Origin: Paraburkholderia sacchari
GTDB lineage: Bacteria > Pseudomonadota > Gammaproteobacteria > Burkholderiales > Burkholderiaceae
NCBI RefSeq assembly: GCF_000785435.2
Contig: NZ_JTDB02000004.1
Span: 1 to 64,000 of the forward strand
Reading direction: 5' to 3'
DNA length: 64,000 nucleotides
The translations under genes and the position numbers were made by a program. Under the pieces are notes generated by a model. It had not been told where the DNA came from, searched no databases, and worked only from the letters and a program-made list of their open reading frames with translations. Shown one piece after another: positions 1-8,561 of this stretch (positions are counted from its first letter, which is position 1; every line of letters begins with the position of its first letter).

Positions 1-400
1 AAACGATGACAACCCGTTTAGCAGCCAGTTGCCGGAAGACGGCAACGTTACGCAGTAGCGGTGAGCGTCAACTACGCCATCACGCAACGACAACTACGAA
101 GGAGGAACGCCAAATATGACCTGATACCCAACGACAACCACCCCGTTGACCGGCCAAAATAGTTGTCGCTGACCGGCCACGCTGCTTGACGCTCTCTAGA
201 ACACCTTGCAACTGACGTCGAGGACTTTGTGAAATTGGCTCTTACATAAGCGTAGGGGTTCCCCTCATTAACCTACCCAAACGGGTAGATATGGCTACCC
301 GGGCGGCGGTGCCTACCCGTAGCCAGCGTTGAGTTGCGCTTAACGGTTTTATAAATTGCAACTCAACCGCAATTCGTATCGCATCAATGGGGGAAGGGTG
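1..400. other. left-edge region with IS-like debris and the promoter of the GAF gene
   Basis: No intact gene is seen. A possible 3' end of a reading frame occupies bases 2-58 (ending NVTQ, stop at 56-58). A strong Shine-Dalgarno (aaggagg, 101-107) is followed by an ATG at 116 that stops after two codons, which looks like the start of a gene that has been lost. TGACCGGCCA occurs twice (147-156 and 170-179), and the word GACAAC recurs in both orientations, as is common near insertion-sequence ends. The last 130 bases hold the TACCC elements and presumably the promoter of the next gene. The IS assignment is inference. Confidence 0.4.
271..319 (+). promoter_or_regulatory. TACCC operator cluster A, upstream of the GAF gene
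   Basis: CTACCC (273-278) faces GGGTAG (283-288) across 4 bases, followed by further CTACCC copies at 295-300 and 313-318. TACCC half-sites recall the heptamers bound by NarL/LuxR-type helix-turn-helix proteins (TACYYMT), although the 4-base spacing differs from the NarL 7-2-7 arrangement. Nearly the same layout recurs at 14915-14966. A separate short inverted repeat (AGGGG TT CCCCT) lies just upstream at 254-265. The regulator is unknown; the LAL regulator at 16088 is a candidate only by proximity. Confidence 0.5.
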
Positions 401-907
401 ATGAACGAGGTGTGTAAGTCCGATGCAGCAGCGCAGGCAATGATCGCGATGACTGCCGCTCAGGCATCGGCGTCGTCACTGGCCGAGATCCTGGACGCTC
501 TTGCCCATATTTTTGCGCAATTCGTCGGCCATCGCATTTTCACTGTGTCGGTCTTTGAGAGCGGCCACGACCTTATTGCGCGCCGTATCTGGAGCAGTCG
601 GCCCGATGTGTATCCGGTTGGCGGTACCAAGGGCGGACCTTGCGATGAATGGGTGCAGCAGGTGATTGGGCGCCGGGAGATATTCCTGTGCCATGACGCG
701 GCTGAAGTCCGTCGAGTCATGCCAGACCATGAAACGATCTTCGGTCTGGGCTGCGGTTCGGTTCTGAATCTGCCGGTGTGCCTTTCCGGCGCGACGATTG
801 GAACCGTGAACCTTCTCCATGAACCGCTGTGGTTCACACCGGAGCGCGTGCAGAAAGCCACGATGCTTCGCGCGCTAGCCTACGCGCCGATGCTTCTGAG
901 CCATTGA
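401..907 (+). CDS. GAF-domain protein
   Basis: A protein of 168 aa that is essentially one GAF domain: a helical start (AAQAMIAMTAAQ), a central ...RIFTVSVFE... strand and a C-terminal GSVLNLPVCLSGATIGTVNLLHE segment typical of the GAF fold. GAF domains bind small molecules; the ligand here cannot be read from sequence. The ATG at 401 follows a purine-rich gggggaaggg; an upstream in-frame start at 356 has no ribosome site. It heads the co-directional hydantoin cluster (112 bases to the next gene) and is preceded by the TACCC operator cluster. It could be a sensor or accessory protein for the cluster; it has no DNA-binding or kinase domain of its own. Confidence 0.75.
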   Translation: MNEVCKSDAAAQAMIAMTAAQASASSLAEILDALAHIFAQFVGHRIFTVSVFESGHDLIARRIWSSRPDVYPVGGTKGGPCDEWVQQVIGRREIFLCHDAAEVRRVMPDHETIFGLGCGSVLNLPVCLSGATIGTVNLLHEPLWFTPERVQKATMLRALAYAPMLLSH

Positions 908-1019
908 TAACCCATCTGTGACAACGGGCAGCGGCATCGGCCGTACGCGATGCGGATGCTCGCAATCGCCGCCGGAGATGCTTGGCGAGATTCCAGCAAG
1001 TGAGTCTTAGGAGAAAGAG

Positions 1020-1298
1020 ATGGGCATACGCAACAACTCTTTGCGCTCGCAAGTCGAGAAATGGCTCGGGCCAGTTTCTGAAGGACCGGTACGACTGACC
1101 CGGTTCAGCTGCACGCGTGCGGACAAGACGCGATATGTCGGCGTCAGGGCATCGTGCGCCAGCGATGCGCTGACGGTCTTTTTCTTCCGGCATGAGCACG
1201 GCACATGGTGTGTTTTTCCGCCCAGTGCATCACCTCCGACGATAGCGGCGAACGGCGGCTTACCGCTGGCAACGAACTTCGTGGCGGCCCGGCGATGA
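1020..1298 (+). CDS. small conserved-looking hypothetical protein (92 aa)
   Basis: Not recognised. The 92-aa product is basic and rich in Arg and Ser, with no membrane segment or clear motif; a VFFFRHEHGTW stretch suggests a beta strand. A good ribosome site (aggagaaagag) sits directly before the ATG, and it is co-directional with the GAF gene upstream and hyuA 75 bases downstream, which favours a real gene. Function unknown. Confidence 0.55.
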   Translation: MGIRNNSLRSQVEKWLGPVSEGPVRLTRFSCTRADKTRYVGVRASCASDALTVFFFRHEHGTWCVFPPSASPPTIAANGGLPLATNFVAARR

Positions 1299-1373
1299 TC
1301 CAGCCGGAAGGCAATTCGATGAATTATCAACTCACGGTCCAATTGCGGGGCCTGTGATGCAAGGAGACGTACT

Positions 1374-3452
1374 GTGACAATAAATGGAAAAACCGTACGC
1401 GTCGCAACCGACGTTGGCGGTACATTTACCGACCTGGTTTACTTTGAATTTGATCCGGTTAGTGGCAGACAGAAGATTCGAACTGCCAAGTCCGATACGA
1501 CACCGCCCAATTTTGAGCAGGGCATCCTGAACGTGCTGCGCAAGGCCGACGTGCGACTCGAGGACGTCAGCTTCCTCGCACACGGCACGACCGTCGTCAT
1601 CAATGCACTGACCGAACGACGCGGCGTGAAGACCGGACTGATTACGACAACCGGCTTTCGTGACGTCCTCGAAATTGCCCGCGCAAATCGTCCCGACTTC
1701 TTCAACCTGCAGTGGGTTAAGCCCGCGCCGTTTGTACCTCGTTATCTTCGCCGGGAAATCGCCGGCCGGGTACATTTCAACGGGCAGGAACGTGAATCCC
1801 TCGACATGAGAGGGCTGGAGCAGATCCTCGCGGATTTTCAGCGTGAGGGTGTGGAGGCGGTTGCGATCTGCCTGCTGCATGCGTACGCGAATCCTGCCCA
1901 CGAGCAGGCGGTTCTCGCTGAAGTGAAACGCATATGGCCAGGAGTCTCGGCCGTCGCTTCACACCAGATTACCCGTGAATGGCGCGAATATGAACGATCG
2001 AGCACCACGGTGCTATCAGCCTACGTCCAGCCGATCGCCTCTCGCTATCTCGACAACCTCGAGCAGGGGCTACGCAAGAGTGGCTACAAGGCACCCTTGT
2101 ACGTGATGCAGTCAAACTGCGGTGTCGATACCGTATCTCACGCCCGGCAGACTCCAATCACCATGGTCGAGTCAGGACCGGCAAGCGGTTTCTGGGGCGC
2201 GGCCGAACTCGGGCGGCTCATTGGAGAACCCAATGTGCTGGCGCTCGATATCGGCGGCACAACCGCAAAATGCTCGCTTATCCGCGATGGCCAGGTAACC
2301 ATCAAGACGGACTACTGGATCGAACGCGATCGAGTGAGCGCGGGTTACCCGATCATGGTACCGGTGGTCGACCTCGTCGAGATCGGGAATGGGGGCGGTT
2401 CGATTGCGTGGATCGATGAGTTCAGTAAGCTGCATGTGGGACCACAGTCGGCCGGCGCGGCGCCCGGACCTGCCGCCTACGGTCGTGGAGGCACGAACGC
2501 TACCACCACCGATGCCAACCTCGTGCTGGGCCGGATTAACAGGGACTATTTCTGTGGCGGCGAAACCGTTGCGGACATGGACGCTGTCGAGCGGGCGCTC
2601 GATCCTCTTGCAGCCCGGTTGGGCATGAAGCGAGAAGAGATCGCCCGCGGAATTGTCCGCATCGCCAATGACAACATGGTCAATGCATTGAAGCTGGTGT
2701 CATTGAACCGTGGCCACGACCCCCGGGACTTTACTCTCGTTGCATTCGGTGGGGGCGGCGCCATGCACGCTGTCGCCCTCGGACAGGAATTGGGCGTGAA
2801 GAAGGTAGTCATCCCCCGCGGGGCGTCGGTCTTCTCGGCGTGGGGCATGACGATGTCGGACCTGCGGCGCGACCTCTTCGTCAACCGCTTCTTTGAGGCA
2901 AATCGCGAGGGTGCTATTGCTGAATCGCAGTCGCTGCTGAATGACCTGCGGGCTGCAGCATTCGAGCAGTTTGCGAAGGAAGACATTGCTCCTGAGCGCG
3001 TGAAACTGACGGTGCTGTGCAAGCTGCGGTATCAGAACCAGGAGCACGCAGTCGAGGTCCCGCTGCAGCCTGGCGAACGGCTTGTTGCACACTGGGCGGC
3101 GATTGCCGACCGCTTCCATGCGCTGTACGAGCAACAGTACACCTATCGCCTCGATGCACCTCTCGAAATCGTAGGTTTCCACATTGTTGCCGTTGCGGAA
3201 ATCGGCAAGCTGGACCTCGACGAACTGGCCGTAACGGGCGCTACGGTGGAATCGGCGACGAAGGGACGGCGCATGGTCGACTACGCGCTGGAAGGAATAC
3301 ACGAAGCGGTCATCTACGACAATGCGAAGCTCGAACCGGGCATGACTTTCACGGGCCCGGCCATCATTGAAGACTCCGGCACGACGATCGTGGTTCACCC
3401 AAACAACGGTGTCAGCATCGATCGCCTCGGCAACATTCACATCACCATCTGA
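1374..3452 (+). CDS. hyuA: hydantoinase/5-oxoprolinase family subunit A (HyuA)
   Basis: A 692-aa protein of the HyuA/OplahA family, which with HyuB performs ATP-dependent opening of cyclic amides such as hydantoins, 5-oxoproline or related lactams. Seen: the N-terminal nucleotide-binding fold (VATDVGGTFTDLVYF), AHGTTVVINALTER, a second phosphate-binding motif (LALDIGGTTAKCSLI), GNGGGSIAWID and VAFGGGGAMHA, all hallmarks of the actin/hsp70-like ATPase core; length is typical. The GTG start at 1374 follows aaggagac. hyuB begins 19 bases downstream, so the two are translated from one message. Acetone-carboxylase-type relatives share this fold, but the racemase and MFS carrier in the same cluster favour a hydantoin-type substrate. 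The substrate is inference. Confidence 0.88.
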   Translation: MTINGKTVRVATDVGGTFTDLVYFEFDPVSGRQKIRTAKSDTTPPNFEQGILNVLRKADVRLEDVSFLAHGTTVVINALTERRGVKTGLITTTGFRDVLEIARANRPDFFNLQWVKPAPFVPRYLRREIAGRVHFNGQERESLDMRGLEQILADFQREGVEAVAICLLHAYANPAHEQAVLAEVKRIWPGVSAVASHQITREWREYERSSTTVLSAYVQPIASRYLDNLEQGLRKSGYKAPLYVMQSNCGVDTVSHARQTPITMVESGPASGFWGAAELGRLIGEPNVLALDIGGTTAKCSLIRDGQVTIKTDYWIERDRVSAGYPIMVPVVDLVEIGNGGGSIAWIDEFSKLHVGPQSAGAAPGPAAYGRGGTNATTTDANLVLGRINRDYFCGGETVADMDAVERALDPLAARLGMKREEIARGIVRIANDNMVNALKLVSLNRGHDPRDFTLVAFGGGGAMHAVALGQELGVKKVVIPRGASVFSAWGMTMSDLRRDLFVNRFFEANREGAIAESQSLLNDLRAAAFEQFAKEDIAPERVKLTVLCKLRYQNQEHAVEVPLQPGERLVAHWAAIADRFHALYEQQYTYRLDAPLEIVGFHIVAVAEIGKLDLDELAVTGATVESATKGRRMVDYALEGIHEAVIYDNAKLEPGMTFTGPAIIEDSGTTIVVHPNNGVSIDRLGNIHITI

Positions 3453-3471
3453 GGACGACGGAGAACGGAAA

Positions 3472-5130
3472 ATGAGTCAGATCGACATCTTCACGCTGGA
3501 GATCATCCAGAATTCCCTGCAGGCGATCGCCGACGAAATGTTCGCGGCGATGCGCAAGACGGCAATGAGCCCGATCATTTACGAAGTTCTCGACATGGGC
3601 ACGGGCATCACCGACGCGCGCGGCGAGATCGCCAGCTCGGGCTCCGGCATTCCCGCGTTCGTCGGGGTACTCGACAAGGCCGTCAAGCAGATCCTCGTGC
3701 ACCACTCGCAGCCTGGTGAGATTGAGCCCGGAGACATCTTCATCACCAACGATCCGCACAGTGGAGGAGTCACCCACCTGAACGACGTGGTGCTTGCGAT
3801 GCCCGTGTTTGTTGATGAACAGCTTATTGCGTGGACTGCCAACATCGCCCACTGGAACGATGTGGGTGGGATGGTTCCCGGATCCCTTTCCACCGACGCC
3901 AAAGACATCTTCCAGGAAGGGTTGCGACTTGCCTCTGTCAAGCTGATTTCTAGAGGGAAGCCAATCCGGTCCGTGATGCAGATCTTGCAGGCGAATACGC
4001 GCATGCCGGACTTCATGGAGGGTGACCTGTGGGCAGGAATCGCAGCAGTGCGCGGTGGTGCGGGCCGCCTCGCCGAACTCGCGCGCAAGTACGGGACCAG
4101 TTTGTTTCTCAGAGCTGTCGACGACTTCATGAACCTCGGTGAGAAGGTCACCCTGAAGGCCCTGGAGGACGCGCCCCGGGGGCGGTTCAACATGGAAGAA
4201 CCGCAGGATGACGGCCAGGTCTTCAAGGTCACGGTTGAAATAAAAGATACCGAAGTAATTGTCGATCTGCGCGATAACCCGGACCAGGCAGCCGGCCCGA
4301 CTAATCTGAGCCGTGACGGAACCGTGGTGGCGGCGCAGATGGCGTTCAAAGCCGTGACGGCGCCCCAGGCAGCGACGAACGGCGGAACGTTTCGACCGCT
4401 CAAAGTGCTTACTCGTCCAGGTACGCTGTTCGATGCGAGTGCCCCAGCCGCCGAAGGCTTCTACTTCGAAAATCTGATCCGCGTCTACGACCTGATCCTG
4501 CGGTGTCTCGCGACGCATCTGCCGGACAGGCTGCCGGCAGGAAATTTCGCATCCGTCTGCGCGACCATCATTGGCGGCCTGCATCCGGATACCGGCCGGA
4601 CATTCACGCTCGTCGAGCCGGAAATTGGCGGTTGGGGCGGGGAGCGTGGGCGGGACGGCAACAGTGCGATGTACTCGGGACTGCACGGCGAAACCTACAA
4701 CTGTCCCGTTGAGGTTTGCGAGGCGCGCTATGGACTGTATGTCGACCGGATGGAATTGAACGACGAACCGGGCGGGTACGGAAAGTACCGGGGAGGGCGA
4801 GGAATTCGCGTCGACTACCAGGTCCGCTCGGATGGCACGTTCCTCACCTGCGGTTACACGCGCTCGAAAGTCCCGCCCTGGGGGCTGGAAGGCGGAACTG
4901 ACGGATCGCCGAACTATGTCGAGGTAGTCCGTACGGACGGCCGCAGCGAGCGCTACTCGATGGTCAGTGGGTTGATCCTGAACAAGGGTGACGTGATCCA
5001 CGTTCGGACTGGATCCGGCGGTGGCTACGGCGATCCCTCCGAACGCTCGCTCGAGGCTGTTCTTGACGACGTGAAGAATGGCTACGTGAGTACCGAGCTT
5101 GCTGAGAAGTTCTACGGGCTCAGGGTGTAA
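3472..5130 (+). CDS. hyuB: hydantoinase/5-oxoprolinase family subunit B (HyuB)
   Basis: A 552-aa partner of HyuA. Seen: DIFTLEIIQNSLQAIADEM at the N-terminus, FITNDPHSGGVTHLNDV (the conserved metal/substrate region), AHWNDVGGMVPGS, a PEIGGWGG loop and a C-terminal GSGGGYGDPSER, all characteristic of HyuB. The ATG at 3472 follows ggagaacgg; a longer in-frame reading from 3367 would overlap hyuA and lacks homology-like sequence. Together with HyuA it should hydrolyse a five-membered cyclic amide using ATP in the cytoplasm. The ring opened (hydantoin, 5-oxoproline, methylhydantoin) cannot be told from sequence. Confidence 0.88.
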   Translation: MSQIDIFTLEIIQNSLQAIADEMFAAMRKTAMSPIIYEVLDMGTGITDARGEIASSGSGIPAFVGVLDKAVKQILVHHSQPGEIEPGDIFITNDPHSGGVTHLNDVVLAMPVFVDEQLIAWTANIAHWNDVGGMVPGSLSTDAKDIFQEGLRLASVKLISRGKPIRSVMQILQANTRMPDFMEGDLWAGIAAVRGGAGRLAELARKYGTSLFLRAVDDFMNLGEKVTLKALEDAPRGRFNMEEPQDDGQVFKVTVEIKDTEVIVDLRDNPDQAAGPTNLSRDGTVVAAQMAFKAVTAPQAATNGGTFRPLKVLTRPGTLFDASAPAAEGFYFENLIRVYDLILRCLATHLPDRLPAGNFASVCATIIGGLHPDTGRTFTLVEPEIGGWGGERGRDGNSAMYSGLHGETYNCPVEVCEARYGLYVDRMELNDEPGGYGKYRGGRGIRVDYQVRSDGTFLTCGYTRSKVPPWGLEGGTDGSPNYVEVVRTDGRSERYSMVSGLILNKGDVIHVRTGSGGGYGDPSERSLEAVLDDVKNGYVSTELAEKFYGLRV

Positions 5131-5169
5131 GGCACGAGCATACGGGACAGAGACAAGGGGTTGAAAGTC

Positions 5170-6558
5170 ATGTTTGCAGATAGCGTCTACATCGGGCGCC
5201 GGCATGCGCTGCGGGAGAAGCTTGGCTCGGGATTGGCCCTCATCATGGGTAGTGTCGACGCGCCGATCAACTTTGCCCACAACGTGCATCCCTTCCGGCA
5301 GGATTCCACGTTTTCGTATTTTTTCGGCCTGAATCGACCAGGTCTCGCAGCATTTATCGACGCCGATCGAGGCGAGGACGTCATGTTTGGCGACGAGTCC
5401 GGACTTGATGATGAAATCTGGCTCGGGAACTTAGCGACACTTGCGGACCAGTGCGCAGCAGTCGCGGTTTCGGTTGTCAAACCGTATGCCGCCTTGCAGG
5501 AGGTAATCGCCGAAGCCGTTCGGCGTGGGCGTGACGTGCACTTCCTGCCGCCTTATCGAGCGGAGACGACACTCGAACTGTCGAGGTTACTCGGCTACCG
5601 GCCCAACGAAATAGGGATTCGCGCGTCGGCAGACCTGGTTCGGGCAGTGGTGAGCCTGCGCGAGATCAAGTCGGAAGTGGAGATTGCTGAAATCGAGAGT
5701 GCGCTCTCGATTGCCGATGAAATGCATCGCACTGCGATGCGACTGACGAAGGCGGGGGTGGTCGAGCGTGAAGTCGTTGCAGGCATGCGTCAGGTGCTCG
5801 GACGCAACGGCATGCTTGAAGCGTATCAGCCCGTGTTCACGAAGCGGGGCGAGATTCTTCATAACTTCAACTATAACCTTCGTCTGGAGCACGGTGACCT
5901 TGTCGTGAATGATTCTGGCGCGACCAGCACCATGGGTTATGCGAGCGACGTGACCCGGACCCTACCCGTCAGCGGCAGGTTCAGCCCTCGTCAGCGCGAC
6001 TTGTACGAGCTTCTGCTGCGGGTTCAGGCAGCCGGTATCGATGCAATCCGCCCTGGGGTTCCTTTCGTCGATATACACCGGTTTGCGGTGCTGCGCATGG
6101 TGGAGGGCATGGCGGAAATGGGCTTTTTCAGAGGGGATCCGCTAGAGGTGGTCTCCTCTGGAGCCTACGCAATCTGCTTCCCGCATGGGCTTGGCCACCA
6201 GCTCGGCCTGGACGTTCACGACATGGAGTCGTTTGGAGAAGACCGTGTCGGTTACGACAACCAGTTCCAGAGAAGCCAGCTGTTCGGAATGTGCAGCCTG
6301 CGGATGGCTAAATGCCTGAACGCTGGCATGGTATTGACCGTTGAACCAGGAATTTACTTTATACCGACTCTGATCCGGCGCTGGAGCGTGGAGCGCCGTC
6401 ACGAGCAGTTCATCGTCTATGAACGGTTCAAGAATTATCTCGATTTTGGAGGCATGCGTATCGAGGATGAGGTGCTAGTGACCACAAATGGAGCCCGCAT
6501 TATGGGGCCAGGTACGCCCAAGACAATCGCCGAAGTGGAAAGCGCCATGACAAGTTAG
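5170..6558 (+). CDS. M24-family aminopeptidase P-like metallopeptidase
   Basis: A 462-aa Xaa-Pro aminopeptidase-type protein with an N-terminal creatinase/aminopeptidase P domain (about 1-160) and a C-terminal pita-bread catalytic domain. The dinuclear-metal ligands are visible: Asp248 (NDSGA), Asp260 (SDVTR), His343 (in HGLGH), Glu in VEPGIYF and Glu in RIEDEV. Family members remove an N-terminal residue before proline or act on creatine-like amidines. The ATG at 5170 lies 9 bases after aagggg; a TTG at 5161 is the alternative. Placed after hyuAB, it may trim the linear product of ring opening or release proline for PutA nearby; that role is inference. Confidence 0.8.
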   Translation: MFADSVYIGRRHALREKLGSGLALIMGSVDAPINFAHNVHPFRQDSTFSYFFGLNRPGLAAFIDADRGEDVMFGDESGLDDEIWLGNLATLADQCAAVAVSVVKPYAALQEVIAEAVRRGRDVHFLPPYRAETTLELSRLLGYRPNEIGIRASADLVRAVVSLREIKSEVEIAEIESALSIADEMHRTAMRLTKAGVVEREVVAGMRQVLGRNGMLEAYQPVFTKRGEILHNFNYNLRLEHGDLVVNDSGATSTMGYASDVTRTLPVSGRFSPRQRDLYELLLRVQAAGIDAIRPGVPFVDIHRFAVLRMVEGMAEMGFFRGDPLEVVSSGAYAICFPHGLGHQLGLDVHDMESFGEDRVGYDNQFQRSQLFGMCSLRMAKCLNAGMVLTVEPGIYFIPTLIRRWSVERRHEQFIVYERFKNYLDFGGMRIEDEVLVTTNGARIMGPGTPKTIAEVESAMTS

Positions 6559-6698
6559 TGCAGGCATCATCCGGTTCTGGTGAAAATCAGCTATCGGCTG
6601 AACAAGCGGGCGGGAGAGTGAGTTCGAGCGTGTTGATTTCGGCGTGAACCAAACCTGTATGCGTAGTAATGCTAATTATATTCATAAAGGAGACTTTT

Positions 6699-7592
6699 GT
6701 GAAACATTGTAGTTATATTCATTCACTCGCCAGCCTGTCAGTCGTTGCGATGCTTTCCGTGCCTTTGCATGCGAACGCCGACGAGTTCATCGGTTTCGGG
6801 CAGGCTGGCGTTCCCGGGGGGTGGGCACTTGAGGCCTTCCCGGTCTTCCAGCACACCTCACCGAATTCGAATTCAATCTATTCGTCATTCAATCCAGCAT
6901 ACTTCACCGAAACGGGCTTCACCGGCACCCACCGCGACCAGTTCGAATTCTGGATCAACGGCTCGGTTGGCTATTCGTCGAACAACTACGGCGTGCCCGG
7001 CGCGAGCGGTTGGGGATTTGCGTATCCGAACATCGGCATTGAGTATTACTACAACGTGGTTGTGCCTGACCAGCCGGCTGGATCACCTGGGTACAAGACC
7101 TTCTGGACGAGCCCGACGTTTACCGTAGTGTTTCCGAACGGAAAGGAAGGTAATAATGGCTTTGGCGCGGGAGCCAATCAGTACTCGTTTGGCTTTAACG
7201 TAAACAACTACCTTCAGATCGGCAGGATCGGTATTACCTTCAATCCAGTTGAACTGAACTATGCCACCCGCAACCTGAATGCGACGACGATCGCGAACGG
7301 CGAGATGGTGAAGCTGAAGGGCGGGCTAAGCGCCACATTCATGGATGTGGCTGCGGGTTACCAGGTTCGCGATGATCTGTTCCTCGGCATTCACCATGCG
7401 TACAGCATATATGGCTGGAGGGACTCGGACTTTGCAGAAAGTCGCGAGGGCAAGATCGGTCCTAGCTTCACGTACTTCGGGTTCGCTAAATACGGACTAT
7501 ATGTCTCCGGAAACATCAACTTTGACTACTACGTGTCTTCCAACCTGAAACGTTCGATATCCGTGACGATGGCAATCGTTAAGAACCTCTAA
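6699..7592 (+). CDS. outer-membrane beta-barrel protein (phenol MetA-pathway/transporter-like family)
   Basis: A 297-aa secreted protein. A signal peptide is seen (basic start, hydrophobic SLASLSVVAMLSVPL, cleavage near HANA/DEF). The rest alternates polar and aromatic residues (GIEYYYNVV, QYSFGFNVNNYLQIG, FTYFGFAKYGLYVSG), as in barrels of the MetA-pathway phenol degradation group. The GTG at 6699 follows aaggaga; an upstream ATG at 6669 would precede that ribosome site. It lies 140 bases after the peptidase and 82 before the racemase, and probably lets the cluster's substrate cross the outer membrane. Family assignment is by overall look, so moderately sure. Confidence 0.65.
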   Translation: MKHCSYIHSLASLSVVAMLSVPLHANADEFIGFGQAGVPGGWALEAFPVFQHTSPNSNSIYSSFNPAYFTETGFTGTHRDQFEFWINGSVGYSSNNYGVPGASGWGFAYPNIGIEYYYNVVVPDQPAGSPGYKTFWTSPTFTVVFPNGKEGNNGFGAGANQYSFGFNVNNYLQIGRIGITFNPVELNYATRNLNATTIANGEMVKLKGGLSATFMDVAAGYQVRDDLFLGIHHAYSIYGWRDSDFAESREGKIGPSFTYFGFAKYGLYVSGNINFDYYVSSNLKRSISVTMAIVKNL

Positions 7593-7674
7593 CGGTCTGG
7601 CATTCGTTTGCTATGCCTTCGCTCCATCCGTTCGGGAATGGCAGGCAACCTAAATTATTTTCGAAGGAACGAAC

Positions 7675-8493
7675 ATGAATCATCAATTCAACAGTGAGCC
7701 GGCGGATGTTCCTGTGTCAGTCCGCTGGCTGAATCCGGTCGGCTATGCGGCGTGGGATACCCAGATCGGGCAATTGCTGCACTCGATCAAGCAACCATCG
7801 ACGAGTGTGGAAGTTGTGTCGTTTGATATGACGCCGACACCGACACATCTGGAGTATCGCTCCTATGAAGCGCTGATCTATGAAAGAACCATCGCGGTTT
7901 CGCGAGACTCCGCCCAGCGAGGTATCGATGCGCTTGTAGTGGGCTGTTTCTATGATCCAGCGCTCGAGGGGGCCCGTGAAATCTCCGGGCAGACCATCGT
8001 GGTGGGTCCGTGTTTGGCGAGCGTGCAGATCGCAGCGAATCTGGCCAACCGCTTTTCGGTAATCGTCGGGCGCGAGAAATGGATCGAACAGATGACCGAT
8101 CGTGTGCGAGCCTACGGTCAGATCGACCGACTCGCATCGATGCGCTCGCTCGGCATGGGGGTCAACGATTTTCAGGCTCAACCGGAAGCGACGCGCCAGC
8201 GAATCATCGAAGAGGCGAAGCGCGCGGTGCGCGAGGATCATGCGGAGGCGATCATCCTTGGTTGCACGATCGAGTTCGGCTTCTTCGATGCCGTGCAACA
8301 GGCAGTGGGCGTGCCGGTCATTGATCCTGTCGTGGCGGCCTTCAAGATGGCTGAATCACTCGCAAAGTTCAAGAAGCAATTCGATTGGAAGCCCAGCCGT
8401 GTCTGGAGCTGCGAGCCACCGCCGGAGTCGGAGTTGCACGATTTTGGGCTCTTCCAGGGGCAAGCACCTATCGGCAACTCGGTGTTGTTCTGA
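7675..8493 (+). CDS. Asp/Glu/hydantoin racemase family protein
   Basis: A 272-aa cofactor-independent racemase-type protein. The two catalytic cysteines sit in VVGCFYDPAL and IILGCTIEFG, the standard two-base arrangement of this superfamily, and VRWLNPVG at the start matches the hydantoin racemase pattern (xxNPN-like). Family members interconvert D and L forms of hydantoins or amino acids so that a stereospecific hydrolase can use both. The ATG at 7675 follows gaagga. Its position with hyuAB supports hydantoin racemase. The C-terminal 40 residues (WKPSRVWSCEPP onward) extend beyond the usual domain. Confidence 0.78.
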   Translation: MNHQFNSEPADVPVSVRWLNPVGYAAWDTQIGQLLHSIKQPSTSVEVVSFDMTPTPTHLEYRSYEALIYERTIAVSRDSAQRGIDALVVGCFYDPALEGAREISGQTIVVGPCLASVQIAANLANRFSVIVGREKWIEQMTDRVRAYGQIDRLASMRSLGMGVNDFQAQPEATRQRIIEEAKRAVREDHAEAIILGCTIEFGFFDAVQQAVGVPVIDPVVAAFKMAESLAKFKKQFDWKPSRVWSCEPPPESELHDFGLFQGQAPIGNSVLF

Positions 8494-8561
8494 CTGTGGC
8501 GCGAGATAAGGCCTGTGAGAACACAGGCTTGCGACGCACCCTTCGAGGAAAAGGAATTTCC

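Noticed and set aside
356..400. Upstream start of the GAF gene at 356
   Set aside because: There is no ribosome site, and the extra 15 residues are not protein-like; ATG 401 is better placed.
3442..5289. 615-codon minus-strand frame
   Set aside because: It is a shadow of hyuB, with no protein-like motifs and no ribosome site.
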